Positions 27,385-36,720 of a DNA stretch of 64,000 nt are shown piece after piece; position 1 is the stretch's first letter; each line of letters starts with the position of its first letter. The stretch comes from an uncultured Aquimarina sp. GTDB lineage: Bacteria > Bacteroidota > Bacteroidia > Flavobacteriales > Flavobacteriaceae. A program made the translations under genes and the position numbers. Location of the stretch: the NCBI GenBank assembly GCA_947498785.1, contig CANMLS010000020.1:1-64000 (forward strand). Reading direction: 5' to 3'. Below the pieces are notes generated by a model that worked only from the letters and a program-made list of their open reading frames with translations, was not told the origin of the DNA and did no database searches.

Positions 27385-30300
27385 TTACTTTTCTTTTTTC
27401 TTACCCAATGAAACTTTATAGTCATCTATACTCCCCTTGATCTTTATATTGAGATATTTTATTTTTTTGTCAGGATCTATTTCTACAATCTCATCTTCTT
27501 GCTCTTCATTAATAGCGGCATTAGCATCCTCCTTGTTTCCAAATAATTTTTGCCAAGCAGCTTTCCTTACAGTTTTCCAAGGAATACGTAAATAATAATC
27601 GATATTTTGATTATTATCATGCGTGCCAGATAATTCTATATGGCCCAAAGTAGATTTGATCGTCATAGAGGGAATATTTATCTTCCCTTTCTTTATATCT
27701 AAGCTATTTTGTAAGGTGTCAAACCGAATGTTTTGCAGATTTTTAGCTCCCATATAGTCTGAAAGAGCTAGCATTGGGTCGTAATTTTTTAATCTTCCAT
27801 TTAATACTTTTACGTCCATTTCTATAGTAGATTGGTCCATATCTGGCACCATATCAGGGTATACTCTAATCTTACCTTTAATCCTAGAGGTGAGTTTTCC
27901 TTGTAGATTTTCTGAAACGAGATGGTCTTGTCCAAAATTTTCGAATTTGAACAGCAATTTATCCAAATCAACGTTATTCATAACCAAATCTGGCTGCATA
28001 TAGATATGTTTTGGATCACTGCCATTAAAATATCCATTTAATCGAATATTTCCTCCCGCAGCATCCATATGTAATGTATCTATATAAATGTAATGGTTGG
28101 GGGTTGTTCTTAAATCTGCTTTGATATTTTGAAGATCTATTCTATGGTAAATAAAGTGAGCGATATCTGCTTTAAATTGCATATCCGTAAATGGCAACTC
28201 ATATAAATTAAAGGCATCTGCATGTTTTTTTACATCTGCAGTTTTTGAAGTAACAACTTCTGTTGGTTTTGGTGGACTTAAATCGAATTTGAAAAGTGCA
28301 TCAAAGTCGATATAATTAGCCTTTAACTCGAAATAATTATCTCTTTTCTTTATTTGCGGATCTTCCCCCAGATAATAATTTAAATCAAAATTAAAATTGG
28401 TGGCTCCTATTTCCCCATGAAAGTCTTTTATCACCAAGTGTTCCTCTTCGTAATGTATGTTTCCTCTAAAATGATCAAAACGAAGTGGATGCAATTTCAT
28501 TTTTGCATCTAACTTATCTAAAGCTAGATCGATAGAATGTAAAGCCGAATCTTTATAATGCATACTAGAGGCAAAATGCAATGCCAAATCATCAAACGCC
28601 TCATGCTGATATTCTTTTGGAACATAATTTTCTCCCTTATATGAAAAAACATCTTCAAGCCTTAACTTGTTAGAAGTAAGATTGATATCCAGATCTACGT
28701 CTCCGTTAAGTTGAGGTTTCATCCAAAAAGCATAATCATGTATTAGTCCGTCGAAATGGAAATCACTATCGTCAATATACCCTGTAAAATCTATTATTTC
28801 TATGTCTTTGTCACCTATTAACACATCAGCATGAAAATCATGTAGTTTATGTGGATAATGCTTCAAATCTGCATATAAACTATCGATAAAAAAATCACCT
28901 TTCGGTAGAAATTCAGATTCTATAAAATCTTTTGCAGAAGTTTTAAAAGAAAACCCTAGGCTAAGATTTTTTATTTGTTCATCGAAACCAGTTTGGGTAG
29001 AGTCTTGTTTTGAGAAACCTGTTAATTGGACAATATCTAAGTAATTGGACGCAATATCTAAATGGGCTTCTACAGGGATATTAGTATGATGTATAATTGA
29101 AGGTAAGTCTGAAAAAAAACCACGTATCGATAGATCTGAATTCCCCATCAATAGTTCAAACTGGTTCAGGGTTGCTTTCTTGCCATTCATGACTAAATGT
29201 ACATTCAAATCGTGCAAGGGGGCGGGAAGTTCTTTGGCAACCAAGCTCAAGTCTTTTACAATCAATTCTGTAAAGTACGCTTGATTGAGTTTTTGTAATG
29301 CCTTTTCGGGGTTATTAATATCAATAATATCATGAAAATTCATTTTCAGCGAAACTTGTCCTGATGCATCTTGTACTTGCTCTAATTCAAGAAAATCTGC
29401 AATAAAATCGAGATTGAAATTTGAGTTTATTTGCATATCCACTTCTGGGGATTCAAAATTCTTAACAAAAATAGAGCCTTCAAATTCTCCTTTTTCCAAA
29501 GATGCAGTCATATCGGTTAGAGAAAATTCCATGGTACTTGCATCTCTATTTTCTCCATTGGTAAAATAACCGTTAAAGCCCATTTTATCTATTTTTTTTG
29601 CTCTTTTGGTATTTTCCAAAAATGCTTTTCCAGCCCCAAAATTGGCTTCGATAAAAGGTCTGTTTCCTTTGTTAGCGGGGCCTTGGATATTGGCATTAAA
29701 ATAAATTTCACCAGCATTTCTGTATTTCTCTAATACAGGTATGACATCTGTTGGAGCAAAAGCAATCAGCATATCAAAATTGGGCTTTGTTCCATTTATA
29801 GAAAGGTCAAGGTCTACATCATTCTTTGTATCTATGGAGCCTTCTAGCTCAAAATCCCCATTTTCCATAGCAATACTCGAAGGTTGTATGTCGAGAATGC
29901 CTGTGTATTTATTAAATACCACATCTGTATGCACTTCAAAATGTTTATTATGGATAAAGGTAGTGTCTCTATCTTTGATTACATTTAATTCAAAATGGGT
30001 ATCTATATGCCCAGCAATGATGCTATCTTTTTGGCTAAAACCACCTGTACCAGCGTACATGAATTTTTCGACATCTGTATTTGTAGCTTCATCTAAGGTG
30101 TGGATATCTAGACTCTTAAAACGGATTTTTTTTAGATGAATATTGACTGAAGGTGTTTCTGTTTCAGAAGTGCTGGCTAAGGAATTTTGAATATTCGTTG
30201 TATTATTTTCATGAATCACGATATTAAAAACGCCTTCTTCTACCACTAAAGACTGAATATCATAATTTCCTTTCACCATATCCCATAGATTAAAACCTAT

Positions 30301-30585
30301 GTAAATGTCTTTTACATCCATTATGACTGGTGCATTATCTTCTTTGGTTTCCAAAATTTGTACATCATATACTTTTATAGAGATGTATGGAAAGTTGCTA
30401 AAAAGAGATAATTCACTTTCACCAACACTAATAAGTCCTTTGTGTTCTTTGTTTAGTTTTGCGATCTCCTCTTTTATAATTTCAGATTGGTTACTCTGAA
30501 TATATAGCATTAGACCTGCTACTAATAAGATTGGAAATAAAATTAGGACTAATAAAATTCGTTTCCAGAATTTTTTAATTTTCAA
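27385..30585 (-). CDS. AsmA-like envelope protein (second, larger)
   Basis: The 1066-residue product has a single N-terminal membrane anchor (KRILLVLILFPILLVAGLMLYI) and a very long periplasmic beta-rich region, with GLISVGESELSLFSNFPYISIKVYDV near the N-terminus, the same type of opening as in the other AsmA-like protein at 13350-16001 (LDLSLIRSFPQASV). The C-terminal region KKGKINIPSMTIKSTLGHIELSGTHD fits the conserved AsmA C-terminal portion. The family is implicated in outer-membrane lipid transport and homeostasis; the exact cargo is unknown. It is monocistronic, with about 100 nt of AT-rich leader visible upstream. Confidence 0.8.
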   Translation of the reverse strand: MKIKKFWKRILLVLILFPILLVAGLMLYIQSNQSEIIKEEIAKLNKEHKGLISVGESELSLFSNFPYISIKVYDVQILETKEDNAPVIMDVKDIYIGFNLWDMVKGNYDIQSLVVEEGVFNIVIHENNTTNIQNSLASTSETETPSVNIHLKKIRFKSLDIHTLDEATNTDVEKFMYAGTGGFSQKDSIIAGHIDTHFELNVIKDRDTTFIHNKHFEVHTDVVFNKYTGILDIQPSSIAMENGDFELEGSIDTKNDVDLDLSINGTKPNFDMLIAFAPTDVIPVLEKYRNAGEIYFNANIQGPANKGNRPFIEANFGAGKAFLENTKRAKKIDKMGFNGYFTNGENRDASTMEFSLTDMTASLEKGEFEGSIFVKNFESPEVDMQINSNFNLDFIADFLELEQVQDASGQVSLKMNFHDIIDINNPEKALQKLNQAYFTELIVKDLSLVAKELPAPLHDLNVHLVMNGKKATLNQFELLMGNSDLSIRGFFSDLPSIIHHTNIPVEAHLDIASNYLDIVQLTGFSKQDSTQTGFDEQIKNLSLGFSFKTSAKDFIESEFLPKGDFFIDSLYADLKHYPHKLHDFHADVLIGDKDIEIIDFTGYIDDSDFHFDGLIHDYAFWMKPQLNGDVDLDINLTSNKLRLEDVFSYKGENYVPKEYQHEAFDDLALHFASSMHYKDSALHSIDLALDKLDAKMKLHPLRFDHFRGNIHYEEEHLVIKDFHGEIGATNFNFDLNYYLGEDPQIKKRDNYFELKANYIDFDALFKFDLSPPKPTEVVTSKTADVKKHADAFNLYELPFTDMQFKADIAHFIYHRIDLQNIKADLRTTPNHYIYIDTLHMDAAGGNIRLNGYFNGSDPKHIYMQPDLVMNNVDLDKLLFKFENFGQDHLVSENLQGKLTSRIKGKIRVYPDMVPDMDQSTIEMDVKVLNGRLKNYDPMLALSDYMGAKNLQNIRFDTLQNSLDIKKGKINIPSMTIKSTLGHIELSGTHDNNQNIDYYLRIPWKTVRKAAWQKLFGNKEDANAAINEEQEDEIVEIDPDKKIKYLNIKIKGSIDDYKVSLGKKKEK

Positions 30586-30955
30586 AGCAGGTGTCTTTAG
30601 GGTTATAAAAGATGTTTGACCTTAAAAGTAACGAATTAGTATGAAAAAATCTTATTTTAGAATATGATTTAGTTTTTGAATCAATTGCATTTATTGATTA
30701 ACTATTTTTAAATTTTGAATAATTTAGAATATTTAAAGTAATTCTCCTTAAAATATAGATCCGCTTCTCTTTTGCAATGGCACCGAATTTTTATAAATTA
30801 ACAAGAAATAAAAATGCGCAGATAAATCTATTGGTTAAGAAAAACTTGCCTTGCTCTGATGGATGTCTCCTTGTGTGTTGGCATTTCTGTTGATTATGTC
30901 CAAAGTTTCATTTACAAAATCAGTCTTTCCAAGAACATAAGAACCTCTGTCATTT

Positions 30956-31138
30956 TTAAATTTTGCAGCTAATTTCACTTGAGTCTTTGAACCAAATAAT
31001 TGTATGTGTGATAATACATTTTCTGGTTTTTATTAGCGTCCTACCTTCTTCTTGTCATTGTAAATTATCTCTGATCTCTTTTGAAATTTCTTTCGGAACA
31101 CTTAGGAAATACCAACTTGAATATTGGTTTTTACACAA
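30956..31138 (-). pseudogene. Remnant of a DUF1905-like gene
   Basis: In one minus-strand frame the sequence reads SSWYFLSVPKEISKEIRDNL, then a TGA stop where family members have Trp, then QEEGRTLIKT and TIIWFKDSSEIS. DUF1905 proteins typically read W(Y/F)F..lP.e.s.ei, a K-W-Q-E-E-G-W segment and T.IWF. A second fragment in another frame follows (GSKTQVKLAAKFKND to SKASFS, stop near 30843). The rest of the 607-nt gap 30586-31192 holds no gene I can support. Confidence 0.5.
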
Positions 31139-31192
31139 TTTGATTGGAAAATTATATTAGATTTTCGTCAACAAATTATTATATGGACTGTT

Positions 31193-31681
31193 TCATACAT
31201 TTCTACCTGCTTTGGCTACCACCCAATATAATCCTTTTTTAGCGTCCCAAACTTTTGATTCTACAATGTTGAATCCATTTTTTTCAATTAAGGAAGCAAG
31301 CTGTTTATATGTTAAACTCTGTATTTTTGGAGCAACACCAATTTTTTGCAACAACTTAATTAATGTTTTAAAGATATAATTACGGTTATCAAGGCATGGG
31401 GTTATAGAAATTAGATGACCATTTTTGCTCGTTAAATCGTTTATTTTTTTTAAAGATTTAGACACATCATCAGTGAGATGAAGAACGCTTAGAGCCAAAA
31501 TTACAGAGTATTGATTTATAGCTACCTTATCATCCATAATGTCAGCAACCTGAAATGTTACGTTGTTTATTTCTTTTAATTGTAATTTTTGTAGGGCAAT
31601 TTCAATCATCTTTTTAGAATAATCGATACCGAATATTTCATTTACGTGTTCTGCTAAAGTCAGACTATACTCATCTTGGAG
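31193..31681 (-). pseudogene. 5'-truncated class I SAM methyltransferase
   Basis: The open part from ATG 31609 gives 138 residues (DIMDDKVAINQYSVILALSVLHLT, LISITPCLDNRNYIFKTL). Upstream of that ATG the same frame continues without a stop as EYSLTLAEHVNEIFGIDYSKK, which is the usual sequence following motif I, but a TAA at 31684-31682 and loss of similarity follow exactly where the glycine-rich SAM-binding loop should be. The gene therefore lacks its N-terminal part and cannot bind SAM normally. The truncation point abuts the intron remnant at 31820-31881. Confidence 0.8.
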
Positions 31682-31819
31682 TTAGTACCTTTGATTGAAT
31701 AGATATTTTAAGACAGTTTATATTTGAATAATACCCTAAGAAAACGAATAAACGATTTTACAGTAAAGAATTTAAATCAGAAGCTATTTGGTTAAGCTAT
31801 TAGAGAAAAAACGAAGGAA

Positions 31820-31881
31820 GATTATCACGTACAGTTACGTGAGAGGTAAAGGGGGTGAGATTCCCCCTAAACCTGCTCGAC
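31820..31881 (+). mobile_element. Group II intron 3' end remnant (domains V-VI)
   Basis: The segment has the look of a bacterial group II intron 3' end: a domain V-like half ATTATCACGTACAGTTACGT followed by GTGAGAGG, then a domain VI-like hairpin (AGG-TAAA-GGGGG pairing with CCCCC-TAAA-CCT) and CTGCTCGAC close to the usual intron terminus CTACTCGATT. The 5' half of domain V is degenerate, and no reverse transcriptase ORF is present, so this is a fragment. It lies between the truncated methyltransferase and the DoxX gene. Confidence 0.5.
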
Positions 31882-31898
31882 TTTCTAATTATTTCTTT

Positions 31899-32252
31899 TT
31901 ATCTAAGTGTATATATGAAATATCGAGAAGTTATCAAGATTGCAAATAATACCAATAAAAGAAAAGCAACTACTAGAGAGTCTTTATGGGCAATATGAGC
32001 TACTAATGCAGTAATTAGAAATAAACCAACTCCTGCATATGCCCATTCTTTGGCGTACATTGAAATTTTTGGAATCAACAAAACGACTACAGCAATTACT
32101 TTTAAGATTCCTAACTGTATCCTGAAAAAATCTGGAAATCCTAATTCCCTTAATCCATTGATAGTGTTGTCACTAAAAAAGTAAGTATAGGAGCTTAAAA
32201 GCAAAAAGCCAGAAATCAGTAATGTTGATATCCAATAAATTAAATTCGCCAT
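31899..32252 (-). CDS. DoxX-like membrane protein
   Basis: The 117-residue protein has four hydrophobic segments and the pattern of small DoxX-like proteins (IYWISTLLISGFLLLSSYTYFF, GLRELGFPDFFRIQLGILKVIAVVVLLIP). Function unknown; often found near redox or regulatory genes. Its ATG immediately follows the TAG of the SDR gene with no gap (32253/32252), so translational coupling is likely. It is the last gene of a TetR-SDR-DoxX unit. Confidence 0.8.
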   Translation of the reverse strand: MANLIYWISTLLISGFLLLSSYTYFFSDNTINGLRELGFPDFFRIQLGILKVIAVVVLLIPKISMYAKEWAYAGVGLFLITALVAHIAHKDSLVVAFLLLVLFAILITSRYFIYTLR

Positions 32253-33116
32253 CTATAGAAAATATTTCTTAATTCGATTAACTAATTCTGTACCGTCAGG
32301 GTCAGCTTGCGTCTTTAAGTTACACATATTTTCAGCCCATTCTGATGTCCGTATTCTTAATGGAGGATTTTCGCTCTGTGCTACTTGTAAGATGACATCA
32401 GCTACTTCTTTTCCTGTTTGATAGGGAGATACTTCCTCTTTTGTAGCTCTATTTTGAGCTCCTTCTAAGTACTTTTGAAAAATAGGAGCATAATCACCTG
32501 TTGCCATTTGGCCTTTTTCATTTGCTGTTTTTGCTATCGCATTATTCATGAACTCAGTTGCAATACCGCCTGGCTCTACCATCGAAAAATTAATTCCAAA
32601 TGGTGTCGATACATAAGTAGCAAGAGCTTCTGTAAATCCTTCTACCGCGAATTTTGCTCCGCAATATAATTCATTAAATGGTTGTCCGACAAGACCTCCA
32701 ACAGAAGTAACATTAATAATATGCCCAGCTTTGGCTTCACGCATAAATGGTAATACCGCCTTAGTGGTTCTTATCACTCCTGTGTAGTTAACATTTGTAA
32801 CCCAGTCTATTTCTTTCTCAGTTGATTGCTCCAATGTTTTAGCAAACCCTGCGCCTGCATTATTAAGAAGAATGTCAATTTTACCATCCTTAGAAATAAT
32901 TGTGTTTACAGCGGCTTCAATTGAAGTAGTATCAGTCACATCGATTTGGAGAATTTCAATATCTAAATTTTCTTCTGCTATCTTTTCTTGAAGTGTATTT
33001 TTTTTGTCTAAATTTCTCATGGTAGCATAGACTTTGAAGCCTTTTTGCGCAAACAAAATAGAGGACTCAAATCCAACTCCTGTAGAGGTTCCTGTGATTA
33101 AAATGTTTTTTTTCAT
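32253..33116 (-). CDS. Short-chain dehydrogenase/reductase
   Basis: The 287-residue SDR has the NAD(P)-binding motif TGTSTGVGFE at 8-17, NNAGAG at about 90, the catalytic Ser in NVTSVGG and the YxxxK pair in YCGAK. The substrate cannot be read. It lies between a TetR regulator (upstream) and a DoxX gene (directly downstream). A palindrome-like operator (33135-33156) sits just upstream of its start, so TetR control is likely. Confidence 0.9.
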   Translation of the reverse strand: MKKNILITGTSTGVGFESSILFAQKGFKVYATMRNLDKKNTLQEKIAEENLDIEILQIDVTDTTSIEAAVNTIISKDGKIDILLNNAGAGFAKTLEQSTEKEIDWVTNVNYTGVIRTTKAVLPFMREAKAGHIINVTSVGGLVGQPFNELYCGAKFAVEGFTEALATYVSTPFGINFSMVEPGGIATEFMNNAIAKTANEKGQMATGDYAPIFQKYLEGAQNRATKEEVSPYQTGKEVADVILQVAQSENPPLRIRTSEWAENMCNLKTQADPDGTELVNRIKKYFL

Positions 33117-33134
33117 TGTTATTATTGATTTGTT

Positions 33135-33156
33135 TTGGAAAGAACATTCATTCCAA
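33135..33156. promoter_or_regulatory. Likely TetR operator between the TetR and SDR genes
   Basis: TTGGAA (33135-33140) and TTCCAA (33151-33156) form an inverted repeat around a 10-nt spacer, with a nested GGAAT..ATTC-like centre. It resembles the perfect palindrome at 33743-33760 upstream of the TetR gene. Confidence 0.6.
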
Positions 33157-33173
33157 TTTTATGTGAATTTTTT

Positions 33174-33725
33174 TTATCCTTTTAAACCATCCCAAACCAT
33201 TTTCAACTGATTAGTAAGTGATGGTTTTTCCTTCCTATCTTCTTGAAAATATAATCTAAGATATGATATTACTGTCCCGCCGATAAATTGCATTAATTCT
33301 TCGGTTTCGATATTTTTGATAACCCTTCTTTTTTTTCCGATTTCTATTAATTCGAGTACAAAGGAAATCGCTCTAATACCTTTCTCTTTACTTTCAATTG
33401 TAATGATAGGAGAAGCTTGAAGTTGTTCTATAAATTTATAGTATTCGGGTTTTTCTATAAAAAATTGTATAGTTTTTACGTAATATTCTTCAAATTGAGT
33501 TCTCAATGATTCTTGATCATTAAACGCTACAAATATGGTTTTCTCTTGGTTTTTTATAGTAACATATAGTGCGTTAATCAACATATCTTTATTGGGGAAA
33601 TAATTGTAAATAGTCCCCATTCCAGTCCCCGCTTCCTTTGCAATAGCCGACATAGGAGTTGCATGAACTCCGTTTTTGGTCAGTAATCGCAATGCTGCTT
33701 CTAAAATGGCTTCTTTTCTATTCAT
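33174..33725 (-). CDS. TetR/AcrR family repressor
   Basis: The 183-residue protein begins with a typical TetR DNA-binding domain (ILEAALRLLTKNGVHATPMS, AIAKEAGTGMGTIYNYFPNKDMLI at about 5-48) and a helical ligand domain of unknown specificity. It is transcribed toward the SDR and DoxX genes, with 57 nt between it and SDR. Two palindromes flank it: one upstream of its own start (33743-33760) and one upstream of SDR, consistent with autoregulation and control of the operon. Confidence 0.9.
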   Translation of the reverse strand: MNRKEAILEAALRLLTKNGVHATPMSAIAKEAGTGMGTIYNYFPNKDMLINALYVTIKNQEKTIFVAFNDQESLRTQFEEYYVKTIQFFIEKPEYYKFIEQLQASPIITIESKEKGIRAISFVLELIEIGKKRRVIKNIETEELMQFIGGTVISYLRLYFQEDRKEKPSLTNQLKMVWDGLKG

Positions 33726-33742
33726 AGTGTAAAGATAGATTG

Positions 33743-33760
33743 TTGGAATACATATTCCAA
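33743..33760. promoter_or_regulatory. Perfect 18-bp palindrome, probable TetR operator
   Basis: TTGGAATA-CA-TATTCCAA lies 18 nt upstream of the TetR start codon, as expected for autorepression. The 294-nt gap 33726-34019 holds nothing else recognised. Confidence 0.7.
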
Positions 33761-34019
33761 ATTTAATCGTTTTTTACTTGTAGCTACTCTAGTAAAATTG
33801 AGTTTTAGCCTAAACTATGTTGGTTTTAGATTTTTCGAGATCGCTTTTCATATGGTTTCAACATGTAAAATGACCATAAGTATGCTAGTTCTTTATTCTT
33901 TTCCTAAATCGTGAAAATGTGTTTTTAATCGAACTTTGATTCTTTTTGAATGCATGTGATTCTTTTTTAGAGGGTTATATTTTTACTTTCATGTTGTGTT
34001 TCCAGGATAATCTGAAAAA

Positions 34020-34250
34020 ATGAATACAATGAAAGAGAAATTAGATAATAAAGAAATAAGATTAATCATTCGTAACCTAATTACTTTTATTGTAGTCGAA
34101 GGAAAGGAGTGTGTAAGTGAAGCCAAGAAAAAAGAATATGTGGTGGGATATATACATTTGTTAATTAAAACCATTCATCTAATTGGTGATGAGGAAGAAT
34201 TCTCGATAGTAGAGGATATTGCCAATGATCTCTCAGAATATATAGAATAA
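34020..34250 (+). CDS. Small acidic protein, unknown
   Basis: A 76-residue helical protein (NKEIRLIIRNLITFIVVEGK, KKKEYVVGYIHLLIKTIHLIGDEEEFSIVED) without signal or known domain. ATG start and good codon periodicity support it. It stands alone, divergent from the TetR gene. Confidence 0.5.
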   Translation: MNTMKEKLDNKEIRLIIRNLITFIVVEGKECVSEAKKKEYVVGYIHLLIKTIHLIGDEEEFSIVEDIANDLSEYIE

Positions 34251-34375
34251 AGAACGTCTGATATTGTTTATTTACCTTGATGAGTTATTTTTAGGGTTTA
34301 AAAAGAGCTTTCTTTTTCCAAAGTAATAATAACTTTTATATCTTAACGGTTTTTAATACCCAAATTCATATCACT

Positions 34376-35500
34376 GTGGACGAGCAAGATTATATCGAAA
34401 GATTAAAGAAAGAAAACCAACTACTTCAGGATAAACTGGATAAAATTAATAAAGGAAAACAGAAAAAAAGGAAGTTTAGATGGTGGTTGTTAAAAAAATC
34501 CAGTACTCCAATTTTTGGAGGACGACTAAAAAAAAGTATTAGTAGTGCCATAACAGAATATAAAGAATATAAAACAGTTTCTGTAGATACTGTGTCAGAT
34601 GTGTCTTCTAGCGTTATTTGGCGTATTACAAGAATAGGACTATTTGCATTTATGGTTGCAGTAATACCAGCGGCTGTATTGATTTTTCAAACGGTATTAC
34701 TAAATAGTCAAAATAAATTCATTAATAATCAAAATACATTGGTTGAAGCCGATAGACGTTCATCATTGGTTTTTGTAATGAGTGATGTGCTTGGAGATCT
34801 TAATGAGGAACTGAAATATAAAGGAGCAAATAGTGGGCGTAATATTAGTAAGACGTTAGAAGCTAGGATTATTAGCCTTTGTATGGCAATGAAGCCATAT
34901 CGTTATAAAGAAAATGATAGGTTGATAGAAAAACCGATTAGTCCTGAACGAGGACAATTGTTATTCACACTATTGAAAAGCGATATAGGATTAGAATCCT
35001 CACAAGATATTCTCAATTCTGCAGATTTTAGTTATACCAACCTGCGAAATATTAATTTAGGTAGAGGTGTTAACCTTAAATACGCAAGGTTGGATTACTC
35101 TAATTTGACTGAGGCGCAAATACCTGCTGCAAATTTGGAGAGAAGTGAACTTAGAGAAGCTCAAATGCGAAAGATCAATCTATCTGATGCAATATTAAAA
35201 AGAGCTCGGTTAAATAATGCTAATCTCCAACGCGCAGAATTATTAAGTGCGGATCTTACGAATGCCAATTTGTTTGGAGTAGATTTAACGGGAGCAGATC
35301 TTACAGAAGCAACCCTGTGGGGGACTAAGTTTGAAAATGCAAATCTTACTGATGTAATATTAGACAATGCGATTGTAGATAGGCAAGATTGGATATCCTA
35401 TATAGACTCTCTCGGAATAGAAGGAGCAGACGACATAGAAGATCGGTATAGAATAAAAAAACAAGGAAAACAACAATTCATACTTGTTGCAAAAAAATAA
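34376..35500 (+). CDS. Membrane-anchored pentapeptide-repeat protein
   Basis: The 374-residue product starts at GTG (34376). An N-terminal coiled-coil (DYIERLKKENQLLQDKLDKI) and basic cluster precede one membrane helix (RIGLFAFMVAVIPAAVLIFQ, about 95-115), followed by a region of about 100 residues, then pentapeptide repeats A(D/N)LxxA over about 220-340 (for example LTNANLFGVDLTGADLTEA). Pentapeptide repeats form a right-handed quadrilateral beta helix; the function here is unknown. It is convergent with the 35503-35937 gene, with two nucleotides between stops. Confidence 0.75.
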   Translation: MDEQDYIERLKKENQLLQDKLDKINKGKQKKRKFRWWLLKKSSTPIFGGRLKKSISSAITEYKEYKTVSVDTVSDVSSSVIWRITRIGLFAFMVAVIPAAVLIFQTVLLNSQNKFINNQNTLVEADRRSSLVFVMSDVLGDLNEELKYKGANSGRNISKTLEARIISLCMAMKPYRYKENDRLIEKPISPERGQLLFTLLKSDIGLESSQDILNSADFSYTNLRNINLGRGVNLKYARLDYSNLTEAQIPAANLERSELREAQMRKINLSDAILKRARLNNANLQRAELLSADLTNANLFGVDLTGADLTEATLWGTKFENANLTDVILDNAIVDRQDWISYIDSLGIEGADDIEDRYRIKKQGKQQFILVAKK

Positions 35501-35502
35501 GA

Positions 35503-35937
35503 TTATTTATTTTTTACAAAAATTAGTCTGTGGATTTTATCAACAAGCCAGTTCCCTGTGGGAAAGTATAAAGCAAAGAACAAAGCCATACCTAGGCTAA
35601 AATTTTGAGGATTAAATAGCTTGTCTAACATGTTATTAGGATATACATATGAAGTTTTTAACCAATATCCTAAGAATTCTAGGATACCCATAGCGACTAA
35701 TCCATACGCATATTGCTCAAAGAAGGTATACTTTTTTAGCAGGATAGAAATAGGAACCATATATAAAATATAACAGGTAATCACTTGCCACCAATATGTA
35801 AATCGTGCAATTTCCATTTCAGCACCAAAACGATTCATCCCTAATCCCCACATAAAATAAATAATGATATAAACAAGAATTAGCGTTTTTGGTGCTTCTT
35901 TTAATGTTCTTAGATGTTTAGATAGTATTTGTTTCAT
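35503..35937 (-). CDS. Four-helix membrane protein, unknown
   Basis: A 144-residue protein with about four transmembrane segments (ILVYIIIYFMWGLGM, YWWQVITCYILYMVPISILL, YAYGLVAMGILEFLGYW, SLGMALFFALYFPTGNW). Its start overlaps the end of the methyltransferase gene by 20 nt, so the two form an operon and are probably translationally coupled. No known domain. Confidence 0.65.
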   Translation of the reverse strand: MKQILSKHLRTLKEAPKTLILVYIIIYFMWGLGMNRFGAEMEIARFTYWWQVITCYILYMVPISILLKKYTFFEQYAYGLVAMGILEFLGYWLKTSYVYPNNMLDKLFNPQNFSLGMALFFALYFPTGNWLVDKIHRLIFVKNK

Positions 35938-36643
35938 GATTTGTATGAATTTGGACGATCATTCTAAAAAATGGTTTCTTAATGATCGAATAATTTTTAA
36001 TGCCACTACTTTCTATAATTTCCTTTAATTCTTTGACAGTGAAAGCTCTTTGAATGGCTATTAATCCGTCTTTTTTTGCCATATCAGAAATAGGAAGTAA
36101 ACCACTTGCAAGTTTAAAAATATAGTATGCAATTTTACTGCGGTATAATTCACTAAAAATAACATGCTTTACCTTTTTAGATTGTATTTTTTTAAGAAAA
36201 TCAATAAGATCTTCATTTTTAAAATGATATATAAAATGACTGCTCATTAGAAGATCGCAATCTGGTATAATAAACTTTTTATTTAAGATATTAGCAGTAC
36301 TAAAATCAATAGATTGAGGGTTTGGATTGTTCTGTAATGCATAGGCAATACTTTCTGGGTTACCATCAATACCAATAAAAGAGGCAGTGATCCCTACTTT
36401 TTTTAGTTTTCTTGAAATATGTAAAATACAATCGCCACCACCACAGCCTAAATCAAGAATATGTGTTTTTTTTGTTTTTGAATATGTTTTAATATAGTGC
36501 AATATAGCATTCTTCAATTGTAGATGGTTGCCAAAAAGTCTATTAATTAACCTTAAACTGAGTAAAGTTGCATTTAATGCTTTTCCAGATAGCGATAAGT
36601 TATCAAGCTGTTCTGGTGTATGCAACCGAACTTGTGAATTCAC
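35918..36643 (-). CDS. Class I SAM-dependent methyltransferase
   Basis: The frame opens at 36778, overlapping the nitroreductase start, but the first 45 residues look non-conserved, and GTG at 36643 begins MNSQVRLHTPEQLDNLSLSG, a plausible start (241 residues). The SAM site is HILDLGCGGGDCILH, with FIGIDGNPESIAYA as motif II. The substrate is not known. It overlaps the small membrane protein gene by 20 nt and is divergent from a nitroreductase with a short shared control region. Confidence 0.8.
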   Translation of the reverse strand: MNSQVRLHTPEQLDNLSLSGKALNATLLSLRLINRLFGNHLQLKNAILHYIKTYSKTKKTHILDLGCGGGDCILHISRKLKKVGITASFIGIDGNPESIAYALQNNPNPQSIDFSTANILNKKFIIPDCDLLMSSHFIYHFKNEDLIDFLKKIQSKKVKHVIFSELYRSKIAYYIFKLASGLLPISDMAKKDGLIAIQRAFTVKELKEIIESSGIKNYSIIKKPFFRMIVQIHTNHETNTI

Positions 36644-36720
36644 AATATTATAATTAATTAAGAGTATTGAGGTTTTTAGTCCTAAGAATAATAATAACTT
36701 TACAAAAAAAGTAAAATTAT

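Noticed and set aside
30963-31160. Plus-strand ORF in the gap before the methyltransferase remnant
   Set aside because: It is the antisense of the DUF1905-like remnant.
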